Assembly: GCA_038897115.1 (NCBI GenBank)
Contig: JAWAXC010000004.1
Location: 1 to 54,722, forward strand
Length of the DNA stretch: 54,722 nt
Direction of reading: 5' to 3'
Source: Sulfolobales archaeon
Lineage (GTDB): Archaea; Thermoproteota; Thermoprotei_A; Sulfolobales; AG1
Positions within the stretch are counted from its first letter, which is position 1; each line of letters begins with the position of its first letter. Under the pieces are notes generated by a model, which was given only the letters and a program-made list of their open reading frames with translations, made no database searches and had not been told where the DNA came from. Below, in pieces: positions 25,276-32,531 of the stretch. The position numbers and the translations under genes are program-made.

Positions 25276-26280
25276 CTAGATCTTTGTGGAATTGCCTACC
25301 ACCTCTACAAAGACGTCCTCAAGACTCGGCTCCCTAACCCTTATAGATGCTATTCTAAGGCCCAGAGATCTTGCTTCTGAGAGTGCTTTCTCGATTGAGG
25401 AGGCTATATCCTCTGAGGATCTTGTTCTAAGCACTGCTATCTCTCCATCGTTCCTCATAACCTCGAAACCCTCTATCCTAAGACTATCAGGTGGATCTAA
25501 AATCTCTATCTCGATATATCTCTGTCCACCATATCTCCTCCTAAGATCCTCTGGAGATCCTGAGGCTACTATCTTCCCACCCATTATCACAGCTATATCG
25601 TTGCATAGGATCTCGGCTTCCCACATATTATGGGTTGTGATCATTATGCTTCTACCCTCCCTAGCAAGTCTCCTAAGGATCTCCCTAATCCTCCTAGAAG
25701 ACACTGGGTCAAGACCTATAGTAGGTTCATCAAGAATAACCACGCTGGGATCGTGGATCAGGGCTTTTGCTAGTGCGAGCCTAGCCCTCATACCAAGGCT
25801 ATACTCCTCATAAAGCCTATGCCTCGAATCCCCCAGATCTACTAGGTCTAGAAGCTCCTCAGCCCTTCTCTTTGCATCAAACCTGCTGAGGCCATAGAGC
25901 ATCCCATAGTATATTAGATTCTCCAACCCCGTGAGCCTAGCATAGAAGCCCCGATCAGCAGATAACACAACCCCGAGAACCTCCCTAACCCTTTTAGACT
26001 CTCTAGTAACGGAGAAACCCTCAACATAGGCATCACCACCATCTGGGAGCAAGATAGTTGCGAGGATCTTTACAGTAGTTGTCTTACCAGCACCATTAGG
26101 CCCGAGAAGACCAAAGATAGACCCTTTTGCAACAGAAAAGCTAACACCCCTAAGAGCATCTACAAAGATCTTCTCACCTCTAAAGACACCCCTCCTCCTC
26201 TTAGTAACATATCTCTTCACAAGACCCCTAGCATCAACCGCTAACATCTCTAAACAATACCTTCTAATCCTATTGCCCAA
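25276..26280 (-). CDS. ABC exporter ATP-binding protein
   Basis: A 334-residue ATPase for the two ABC-2 permeases. Walker A GPNGAGKTTT, Q-loop region GVVLSADRGFYARLTGLENL, signature YSLGMRARLALAKAL, Walker B VVILDEPTIGLD and the switch histidine in TTHNMWEAE are all intact. A C-terminal domain of ~90 residues follows, as in drug or lipid exporters of the CcmA/DRA group. ATG 26280 is the longest start; the internal ATG at 26247 gives MLAVDARGLVKRY, a more family-like N-terminus. The gene is not the missing ATPase of the Dpp-type importers, since it belongs to the exporter class. Confidence 0.92.
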   Translation of the reverse strand: MGNRIRRYCLEMLAVDARGLVKRYVTKRRRGVFRGEKIFVDALRGVSFSVAKGSIFGLLGPNGAGKTTTVKILATILLPDGGDAYVEGFSVTRESKRVREVLGVVLSADRGFYARLTGLENLIYYGMLYGLSRFDAKRRAEELLDLVDLGDSRHRLYEEYSLGMRARLALAKALIHDPSVVILDEPTIGLDPVSSRRIREILRRLAREGRSIMITTHNMWEAEILCNDIAVIMGGKIVASGSPEDLRRRYGGQRYIEIEILDPPDSLRIEGFEVMRNDGEIAVLRTRSSEDIASSIEKALSEARSLGLRIASIRVREPSLEDVFVEVVGNSTKI

Positions 26281-26340
26281 GCCCCTTATTAAAGGCTATA
26301 TTTAAGGCATCTAGATCTCTCAGAACTACTAGTTACAACT

Positions 26341-26372
26341 GAAAGCCCCGCCCCCTTAGGACGGGGATAGCG
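26341..26372 (+). repeat. IS605-type solitary hairpin, copy 3
   Basis: GAAAGCCCCGCC, loop CCTTA, then GGACGGGGATAGCG: CCCCG (26346-26350) pairs with CGGGG (26362-26366), with a C-A mismatch and two more pairs inside. It shares the AAGCCCCGCC start of the clean copy at 50638 but lacks the full GGAGG tail. It stands directly upstream of structured element D. Confidence 0.6.
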
Positions 26373-26397
26373 ATATGCTTTAAGCTTTGATGCTAGC

Positions 26398-26557
26398 ACT
26401 ATGGCTAGATGATGAGGTAATGATGTTCATGACAGCAAGGCCCCCAGATGATCATGGATGGGGGCTGGCATCAATAGCTCCGAGTCCCCGAGAGGGGATA
26501 GGGGTAATTGGCTGGAGACCTGGCCCAGAGCTAAACCAGGCGAGAGATCAGTGATCT
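26398..26557 (+). ncRNA. GC-rich structured RNA candidate D
   Basis: About 160 bases, GC-rich and free of reading frames, in an otherwise AT-rich island. It opens ACTATGGCTAGATGATGAGG. Hairpins: GCCCCC (26440-26445)/GGGGGC (26460-26465), with AGATGA and GGAT in the loop resembling a kink-loop that L7Ae binds; TCCCC/GGGGA with a GAGA tetraloop (26485-26498); CCTGG/CCAGG (26519-26540); and palindrome AGATCA-G-TGATCT at the end. An AT-rich TATA-like stretch (ATATGCTTTAAG) lies 19-25 bases upstream. It may be related to elements A-C through the shared ACTATG start only. Function unknown; a guide RNA is one possibility. Confidence 0.45.
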
Positions 26558-26798
26558 ACTATAGAATTGAAAGGCTACAACACATAATGCTAAGAGTCCA
26601 TAAGGAACCGATAAATGGGTAAAAAGGTGAAGAGAATTTTAATTGCAAATATATGCAATCTACATAGCTATTGTTATATTTCCTGTCTTGCCTGTGGGTT
26701 TTCTGCTTATTTTTAGGTCATATAAATTCCTCACGTATATAACTTGGGCTCGTTCTCAGCTAGCTACAACCTACCCCACTTCCTGTAAGAACTTAATT

Positions 26799-27257
26799 TT
26801 AAGATTTTCTTAATTTCTGATAATACTCCATGATTATAGAGGAGATTTCAGCTACTTTTAATGAACCGTATATTTTCGTTGATAAATTTAATAGTTTTTT
26901 AGCTATTTCTAAAACTTCTTCAACATCCCTGTCTTTTATTGTGATATTTAACTCGTAATCGGCTTTTTTCCTCATCACAAATAATTTGCCATACATGTTT
27001 CCTAGATGTATATCTACTCTACTAATAACGCTTTTAATAAGTGAATGAGTGAGACCTGATGTGGAGACGCGTTCGAATTGATTTAGTAATGGTGTATTCA
27101 CTAGCTTACTTCTGACTAGCTCCCTCATGGTTAAAAACGTGGCATAATATGTTCTACTTATTGCTGTTCTTAATACTGCTTCTTTAATGTGATAGTATCT
27201 CTGATCTGCATAGAGTTGCTCCGAAAGTTTTAAGAAGTCCTTAGGGTCGAGAGGCAA
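26799..27257 (-). CDS. HEPN-domain protein
   Basis: A 152-residue all-helical protein resembling the HEPN/UPF0332 fold: helix 2 has RTAISRTYYATFLTMREL (about 30-47) and helix 4 VMRKKADYEL (about 95-103). The canonical RNase motif R-x4-6-H is replaced here by R-K-K-A-D-Y, the variant typical of UPF0332-type HEPN proteins. HEPN proteins act as RNases or binding modules in toxin-antitoxin and defence systems. It is the last gene of an operon with two unknown proteins (adjacent, no spacer). No nucleotidyltransferase antitoxin with a G-S-x-D-x-D motif is seen. Confidence 0.7.
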   Translation of the reverse strand: MPLDPKDFLKLSEQLYADQRYYHIKEAVLRTAISRTYYATFLTMRELVRSKLVNTPLLNQFERVSTSGLTHSLIKSVISRVDIHLGNMYGKLFVMRKKADYELNITIKDRDVEEVLEIAKKLLNLSTKIYGSLKVAEISSIIMEYYQKLRKS

Positions 27258-27785
27258 TCATATTGCCCTCGTAAAGAATATATCCACGTATTTTAGAACG
27301 TCTTCCCCCAATGTGGATCTAAGGTGGTTCACCGTGCCCTCCCAGATCTTCAGCATCTCATCAATATCTTTAACGTTTATATATACTTCTATAAATGGTC
27401 TCGGCTCATAGTATCCCTCCTCGCCTAAATCGTAGACATCAAATAGGTATCTGGCTACAGCAACACCTATGATCCTCAAATAGAGGTCTATATATGCTGT
27501 GATACGGATACATAGAGGTATAAGATTCTCGGCAAGAGACTTGAAAGCGTTGGTTATGTGTATCATATTATTGCTTGTTAACGACATTAAAGAGGCTCTC
27601 AGTATATAAATTTGAAGAAGTTCTATACCTAGTTCCGGTTTATCCAATAGCAACCCCTGTTCTAGAAACACATATTTCGAGGTATTATCTGGGAGGTATT
27701 GAATACCTGTTATATATGGTAGGGAGGTGTAGTTGAAAGCTCTGTACGTCTCCATGCAATTCCCCCGCCAGCTCAATTCAAGCAA
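27258..27785 (-). CDS. Unknown protein, second gene of the HEPN operon
   Basis: A 175-residue protein I do not recognise. It may start at the internal ATG 27755 (METYRAFNY) rather than at 27785. The central part is helical and moderately hydrophobic (NLIPLCIRITAYIDLYLRIIGV); the C-terminal part has a strand-helix unit FIEVYINVKDIDEMLKIWEG. Its start overlaps the end of the first gene by 8 bases and it ends directly against the HEPN gene, so the three proteins are probably made in fixed ratio. Base composition is lower in GC than in neighbouring genes. Confidence 0.6.
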   Translation of the reverse strand: MLELSWRGNCMETYRAFNYTSLPYITGIQYLPDNTSKYVFLEQGLLLDKPELGIELLQIYILRASLMSLTSNNMIHITNAFKSLAENLIPLCIRITAYIDLYLRIIGVAVARYLFDVYDLGEEGYYEPRPFIEVYINVKDIDEMLKIWEGTVNHLRSTLGEDVLKYVDIFFTRAI

Positions 27786-28428
27786 AGTACTTTCTTATGG
27801 ACTCTAAGATCTTATCTATATCTTCTATAAACTTTAGTACTAAGTGAAAGTCTACCTCACGTTTAATTACTTGAACATATATTCTCTTCTGAGGAGCATT
27901 AACATCAGGATTTATAATTATGTGAAACCACCTATAGAAACTCTCTTTCGATATAGGCTCCTCTTCATTACTAAAAGAAATAGAGAAGGGTTTTAACACC
28001 TCATCACCTATTCTCAACCCTATACCAAGTTTTTCACGAAGCTTGGTAACGAAGTTGTCTATGTCTAGCGGCTGTGGTTCAAAGCTTACTTCATAATAAT
28101 GACATATCTTATCTAGTGGATAGCCATGTCTACTAAACGATTGCCCTACAGCCTTCAGCGCCTCTACCACATCACCAACAACTCCCTCAAAGGCTAATAG
28201 AAACTTTACATCATCCCAGCTAATTCTAACGGATTTATATGAAGCAAGAGGTCTTCTTGGAGGCCCTAAAGCTATCTCAACTCCTGGGGCTATAGACACT
28301 TTTGGAGGGGGTGCCATTGCTTCAGCAAACCCTGCATCACGTAAAATCTTCCTCAATGTAGCTTCTGGGATATTAAGCCAGAAGAACATTGCTACAGAAG
28401 CATGATACTCAGTGGTTAGTGCTGACAT
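27778..28428 (-). CDS. Unknown protein, first gene of the HEPN operon
   Basis: A 216-residue soluble protein without a family I know. It has a Pro-rich middle (APPPKVSIAPGVEIALGPPRRP) and a C-terminal alpha/beta part (FHIIINPDVN, KRIYVQVIKREVDFHLVLKF, IEDIDKILESIRKYF). The start codon is preceded by GGAGG, and a TATA-like run (TTTTTATAAG) lies about 40-50 bases upstream, so this is the operon's first gene. It could be a partner that senses a signal or neutralises the HEPN protein; this is inference. Confidence 0.6.
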   Translation of the reverse strand: MSALTTEYHASVAMFFWLNIPEATLRKILRDAGFAEAMAPPPKVSIAPGVEIALGPPRRPLASYKSVRISWDDVKFLLAFEGVVGDVVEALKAVGQSFSRHGYPLDKICHYYEVSFEPQPLDIDNFVTKLREKLGIGLRIGDEVLKPFSISFSNEEEPISKESFYRWFHIIINPDVNAPQKRIYVQVIKREVDFHLVLKFIEDIDKILESIRKYFA

Positions 28429-29035
28429 TAAGCCCGCCTCCTCTATATAATCAAGTTGAACTAATTTAAAAGCTCTTATAAAAACTCATCACATTTCTAT
28501 TCTTTGCAATCCCCATAAGACGGAAGAAAGATAACGCTGTATTTTTCATTTTCAACTTCTTTGTTATTTTATGTAAGAATTTTTGAGGTAGTTTCATGCA
28601 GCTTACGATATTGCTATTGTAACACTATAAGCAAGATCTTATCTATAGCGTGGCTTAGAAGTGATCAGATATTCTGGTTTCATCGGGTTTTAAGCCCTTC
28701 ACCTCATCACCCCCTATCTAGCTTCCATACCCGTTCTTCGGGAGCTTATCTCACTTGGGCTAATATGAAGCCTTATCGAGTGCGTCTCTCTCACAACAGC
28801 TCATCGAGATCATAGTAGCACCCTCAATAATTATTCAATTCATAACAGATGAACCTATAGGTATTAGGTTATAATGTAGATGAATTAATAAATATATGGT
28901 ATCCGCGTATCTAACAATCCTAGGAGGGCTAAGCAAAAATTGATATCAATAAGCCACAAATATACATAAGTATTAAAGTAGTAGTTGAGGGTAGCGATAA
29001 TTCTATTGTTGCTTCGCTTAACTGTGATCTCGGAT
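28429..29035. other. Intergenic stretch holding a C/D box sRNA
   Basis: About 600 bases between the HEPN operon and the cbiE-like gene. The only supported feature is the minus-strand C/D box sRNA at 28661-28714. The plus-strand frame at 28561-28815 covers it and has a Cys/Ser/Tyr-rich, non-protein-like composition. The remainder is AT-rich, without frames or repeats I can support. Confidence 0.5.
28661..28714 (-). ncRNA. C/D box 2'-O-methylation guide sRNA
   Basis: On the minus strand: box C GTGATGA (28710-28704), a 9-base spacer GGTGAAGGG, box D' CTTA (28694-28691), box C' CGATGA (28685-28680), an 11-base guide AACCAGAATAT, and box D CTGA (28668-28665). Order and spacing fit archaeal dual-guide C/D sRNAs, which direct fibrillarin/Nop5/L7Ae to methylate the target base paired five positions upstream of D or D'. 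Box D' is degenerate. I could not assign a target with confidence. Confidence 0.72.
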
Positions 29036-29704
29036 CTATTTTGGATCAATTTGTAGCTTTAGGATCATCACACATAGATCACTGAATTCTCTCTCCTCCT
29101 TAGCTAGATCTTCGAGCTTATATTCGTATACATGTTCATCTTTATATGTGAGGTTCTCATAGATCTTCACAGTCCCCTTGAGTCCCTTGGAAACTAGATA
29201 TCTAGCTACTCTCTGAGGACCGTCTCGATATGGTTCTGGGAAAACCACTATCTCTCTACCAATAGATGTTGCCTTGATGATCTCCTCGTAATACCTCTCA
29301 GCACCTTCTGCATGGAGGGAGATGAAGATGATCTCTGCCATGTCGAGCCCTTCCCTTGATAGCGCTGTGTTAAGTGAAGAGACTCCTGGTATGATCTCAC
29401 ATTCTATTCCATAGGATCTGCATAGCTTTCTCAGCTTTTCCATGAGTTGCCAATCAGATACAGAAGGATCTCCATGGATCAGAAATGCTACACATCTACT
29501 CCTAGCTAGATCCGCTATATATTCTAGATCTCTTGCTTCTGTTAGATAGCTGATCTCGACGATCTCTTTACCAGCTATTAACTTTGAAAACCTCCTAATC
29601 ACACTACTCCAGCCGGCTATGATATCGCAGTTACCTAGAATCCTATGCCCTTTCAAAGTCAATAGCTCAGGATCTCCTGGGCCAACCCCGATGATATATA
29701 GCAA
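29036..29704 (-). CDS. cbiE: CbiE-like cobalt-precorrin C5-methyltransferase
   Basis: A 222-residue tetrapyrrole methylase. The N-terminus LYIIGVGPGDPELLTLKG and the SAM-binding FLIHGDPSVSDWQLMEKL and IPGVSSLNTALSREGLDM blocks are typical of CbiE/CobL-N, which methylates C5 of cobalt-precorrin-7 in anaerobic cobalamin synthesis. The absence of other cobalamin genes nearby leaves the assignment within the methylase superfamily less sure. It stands alone, convergent with nothing, upstream of a spacer. Confidence 0.75.
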   Translation of the reverse strand: MLYIIGVGPGDPELLTLKGHRILGNCDIIAGWSSVIRRFSKLIAGKEIVEISYLTEARDLEYIADLARSRCVAFLIHGDPSVSDWQLMEKLRKLCRSYGIECEIIPGVSSLNTALSREGLDMAEIIFISLHAEGAERYYEEIIKATSIGREIVVFPEPYRDGPQRVARYLVSKGLKGTVKIYENLTYKDEHVYEYKLEDLAKEEREFSDLCVMILKLQIDPK

Positions 29705-29831
29705 TACAAAACCCTAAACAATATCTCTCTTGGATGTTAAAGCCTATATTGTTCGAGGCCTTTTTAATAGATGCTCTAAGCTAAGGACATAGATCCCAGA
29801 GCTATATATTCGAGGAATTCTCTAACTAGGA

Positions 29832-30575
29832 TCACACAACTATTCTTCCTCTCTCAACCCTATATTCTATTGGTTCTATGCAGTGTGCTGTGAACCTCAT
29901 CTTCTTTATATATAGGTATCTCGATATCTTTTTCTTCATAACATCAGCCTCTATATTAGCCACCACTACGCCGTCTAACACGTTTTCAACAGTTTTTAGC
30001 CACTCGGCTATCTCCTCCGAGTCTGTGTGAACCACGACTAGAGTTGTTATCCCATATCCTTTGGAAACAACAGCCCTCACCCTTTTCAAAAGCTCTGTAG
30101 CACTGCTTATCTCTCCAGAGGATAGGATCTCGTTATATGAGTCTATAATCATAACCCCTCTACCCCCCTTTTCAGATACATATGAAGCCTCGATCCTCGA
30201 TGCCGATAATATTTCCTCTGGTGATAGTGATTGGAGAGATCTCGAGATAATATCTTGGGAAGGTTTGAGGGGAGACATTCTATAGGAGAAGCCATCTATT
30301 ATCCTCAGCCTACCACTAGCTATCGCCGATCTAACAGCCTCCTCCCCAACCAGGTTTGAGAGCGAGCTAACAATATGTGGGGGATCGTCATCCAATGCCA
30401 TATATATAATATACTCTCCTTTCGAGAGATGATATGAAGCTATATTCCTTACAAGAAGACTCTTACCACCTCCTGAGGGGCCTACAATAGCGATCATAGA
30501 TCTGGGATCCACATACTCCACACACCAGTCAAGAGCCTTGACACCGAATATGAAACCCTGCTGGCCAGCCTCCAA
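29832..30575 (-). CDS. KaiC/RecA-superfamily ATPase
   Basis: A 247-residue single-domain RecA-fold ATPase. Walker A is GPSGGGKSLLV (about 32-42), Walker B is GVMIIDSYNEIL, and the family strand YIIYMALDDDPPHIV carries an acidic cluster. Archaeal KaiC-like proteins are common and diverse; roles include regulation of motility and stress, but this subfamily is not assigned. The last ~25 residues (PIEYRVERGRIVV) match the usual KaiC-like tail. It is 105 bases downstream of the dppC gene on the same strand, too far to be sure of co-transcription. Confidence 0.8.
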   Translation of the reverse strand: MEAGQQGFIFGVKALDWCVEYVDPRSMIAIVGPSGGGKSLLVRNIASYHLSKGEYIIYMALDDDPPHIVSSLSNLVGEEAVRSAIASGRLRIIDGFSYRMSPLKPSQDIISRSLQSLSPEEILSASRIEASYVSEKGGRGVMIIDSYNEILSSGEISSATELLKRVRAVVSKGYGITTLVVVHTDSEEIAEWLKTVENVLDGVVVANIEADVMKKKISRYLYIKKMRFTAHCIEPIEYRVERGRIVV

Positions 30576-30680
30576 GATATCCCCATATCTATTGTTTTAG
30601 AAGTCATATATCTAGACCCAAACGCCTGGCTTGTTTAGAGAGATGCTTGAGCTAAGCTGTCTAAAAAAGGATCACCAAGG

Positions 30681-31553
30681 CTATCCTTCCTTAATCCTCT
30701 TGTTTATAGCTTCGTTGATCATTATGAGGGCAAGGCTGTATATCACTATGAAGATCGATGGATAAGCTATTGCCCACCACTTATCTCTATAGATAGCGCC
30801 GGTTGTGAATGCCCAGTATAGGGTCTCACCCCATGTTGGCTGCTTTATATCGCCGAGTCCTAGGAATATAAGCGTTGTTATAGCGTGAACCGAGTATATG
30901 AGGTCCTGTATGAAGGAGACCACGATCAGGGGGATCATATTTGGTATTATATGCCTCACAATGATTCTCAGAGGCCCGGCTCCAATTGCTATTGCAGCCT
31001 CAACATATGGAGAGCCCTTGATAACAACAACCTGTGACCTTATTATTCTAGCCGTTGATGGCCAGGAGAGGATCCCGAGAACCAGGGCTGCTAGGTAGTT
31101 GTTAGGAGGAACATAGGCTGAGAGTATGAGGAATACGAAGAACGATGGGATCAATAGAAAAATATCCGTCAGCCTCATAAAAACCTCGTCAACCCAGCCA
31201 CCGATATAGCCGCTTATAGCACCCATTACAAGCCCTATAGATACTATCAGGGTGGAAGCTAGCGCAGAGATTACCATGGTATATACAGTTCCCCAGATAA
31301 GCCTTGAAAAGAGATCCCTCCCAAAATAATCTGCGCCCATTATCAGGGAGGGGCTTGGAGGATGATAGGATTCGGCAACAAGAGCGTTGGGATCGTTCCT
31401 CGCTATTTGGGGAGCAGCGATGGAGAGTGCTATAAATAGAGCTATTATTGAGAGCCCCACAACCCCTCTTAGATCGTATAGCACATATTTCCAGAGGATC
31501 TGTGGAATCCTCCTCATAGGCGATATAACGGGCCTCACCATATAGGGAGACAC
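30681..31553 (-). CDS. Dpp/Opp-family ABC importer permease (DppC type), system 1
   Basis: A 290-residue permease. It has the N-terminal OppC/DppC segment (LRGVVGLSIIALFIALSIAA), the H-P-PxxSxxxGxDxFGRD block, seen here as HPPSPSLIMGADYFGRDLFS, and the EAA loop EAAIAIGAGPLRIIVRHIIP that docks on the ATPase. The partner permease ends one base before it starts. Family members import oligopeptides, and in archaea also oligosaccharides. No gene for an ATPase follows. Confidence 0.92.
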   Translation of the reverse strand: MSPYMVRPVISPMRRIPQILWKYVLYDLRGVVGLSIIALFIALSIAAPQIARNDPNALVAESYHPPSPSLIMGADYFGRDLFSRLIWGTVYTMVISALASTLIVSIGLVMGAISGYIGGWVDEVFMRLTDIFLLIPSFFVFLILSAYVPPNNYLAALVLGILSWPSTARIIRSQVVVIKGSPYVEAAIAIGAGPLRIIVRHIIPNMIPLIVVSFIQDLIYSVHAITTLIFLGLGDIKQPTWGETLYWAFTTGAIYRDKWWAIAYPSIFIVIYSLALIMINEAINKRIKEG

Positions 31554-32531
31554 CTACTTAACCCTCACCCTAGGATCTAGAGCCATGTAGAGTAGATCTG
31601 CTGTGAGATTAGCTAGGGATACTGTTATAGATAAGAGGAGGAAGACACCCTGTATCAAGGGATAATCCTTATTCAGTATCGCATTTATAAAGACATACCC
31701 CATTCCAGGGTATGAGAATATGGCCTCGGCGATAACAGCTCCAACAACTATGTAGCCGATAGATATAGCTGTGGATGTGACAACGGGGAGTATGGCGTTC
31801 CTAGCAACATTCCACATGATCCTAGACTCCTTCAAACCCTTTGCCCTCATAACCAGTACAAAGTCCTCCTTCAGAATAGCGATCATGTTATTCTTCATAA
31901 CATAATATGTATGGGGCAGCCCGATTAACACAAGTGTTATTATAGGCAGCGCTGAGTGGGTGAGAACATCCATTACAAGCCCTATAGAAAACCCTTTTGA
32001 GATATATTCATATGAATATGCATGGGATATAGGGAACACACCTAGCTTGACACCGAATATGTAGAGGAAAACCAATGCCAGAAGAAAATAGGGCATAGAT
32101 AGTATGAAGGACATGATGCTAGATAGAACCGTGTCGAGCTTCCCACCCTGCCTAGCAGCGGATATCATACCCAGTGTAATCCCTATGATAACCCTCAAAG
32201 AGATCACTATGCTAAGCAGAAGAACACTCCATGGCAGGGCAGACGCTATTACATCTACAACAGGCCTCATGTTATATGTGAAGGAATATCCGAGATCGAG
32301 CCTCGCCAGGCTTGCTATATAGGCTATAAACTGATCCCATAGGCTCCCCCTCAACCCGAGCCTCGCCCTTATAGCCTCCGCCTCCTCATTAGACAATCCA
32401 TATGTCTGTTGAAGCAGATCCACAGGGTCTCCTGGAGCCAACCTAGGGATTATGAAGGAGATTAGAGTTGCAGCGGCTATAACCAAAAAAGTATTTACAA
32501 TTCTCCTCACGATATATTTTGTTGAAACCAT
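31554..32531 (-). CDS. Dpp/Opp-family ABC importer permease (DppB type), system 1
   Basis: A 325-residue permease with six membrane helices. It has the DppB N-terminus (YIVRRIVNTFLVIAAATLIS then PRLAPGDPVDLL), the periplasmic loop LRGSLWDQFIAYIASLARLDLGYSF (cited in part) and the EAA loop MRAKGLKESRIMWNVARNAILP. Its start ATG overlaps the stop of the binding-protein gene by one base, so binding protein, DppB and DppC are one operon. Confidence 0.92.
   Translation of the reverse strand: MVSTKYIVRRIVNTFLVIAAATLISFIIPRLAPGDPVDLLQQTYGLSNEEAEAIRARLGLRGSLWDQFIAYIASLARLDLGYSFTYNMRPVVDVIASALPWSVLLLSIVISLRVIIGITLGMISAARQGGKLDTVLSSIMSFILSMPYFLLALVFLYIFGVKLGVFPISHAYSYEYISKGFSIGLVMDVLTHSALPIITLVLIGLPHTYYVMKNNMIAILKEDFVLVMRAKGLKESRIMWNVARNAILPVVTSTAISIGYIVVGAVIAEAIFSYPGMGYVFINAILNKDYPLIQGVFLLLSITVSLANLTADLLYMALDPRVRVK

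Noticed and set aside
25276-26280. Missing ATPase of the Dpp-type importers
   Set aside because: It lies in an operon with two ABC-2 permeases and has the exporter-type layout.
28561-28815. Plus-strand frame in the HEPN-cbiE spacer
   Set aside because: Composition is unlike protein and it lies antisense over the C/D box sRNA.
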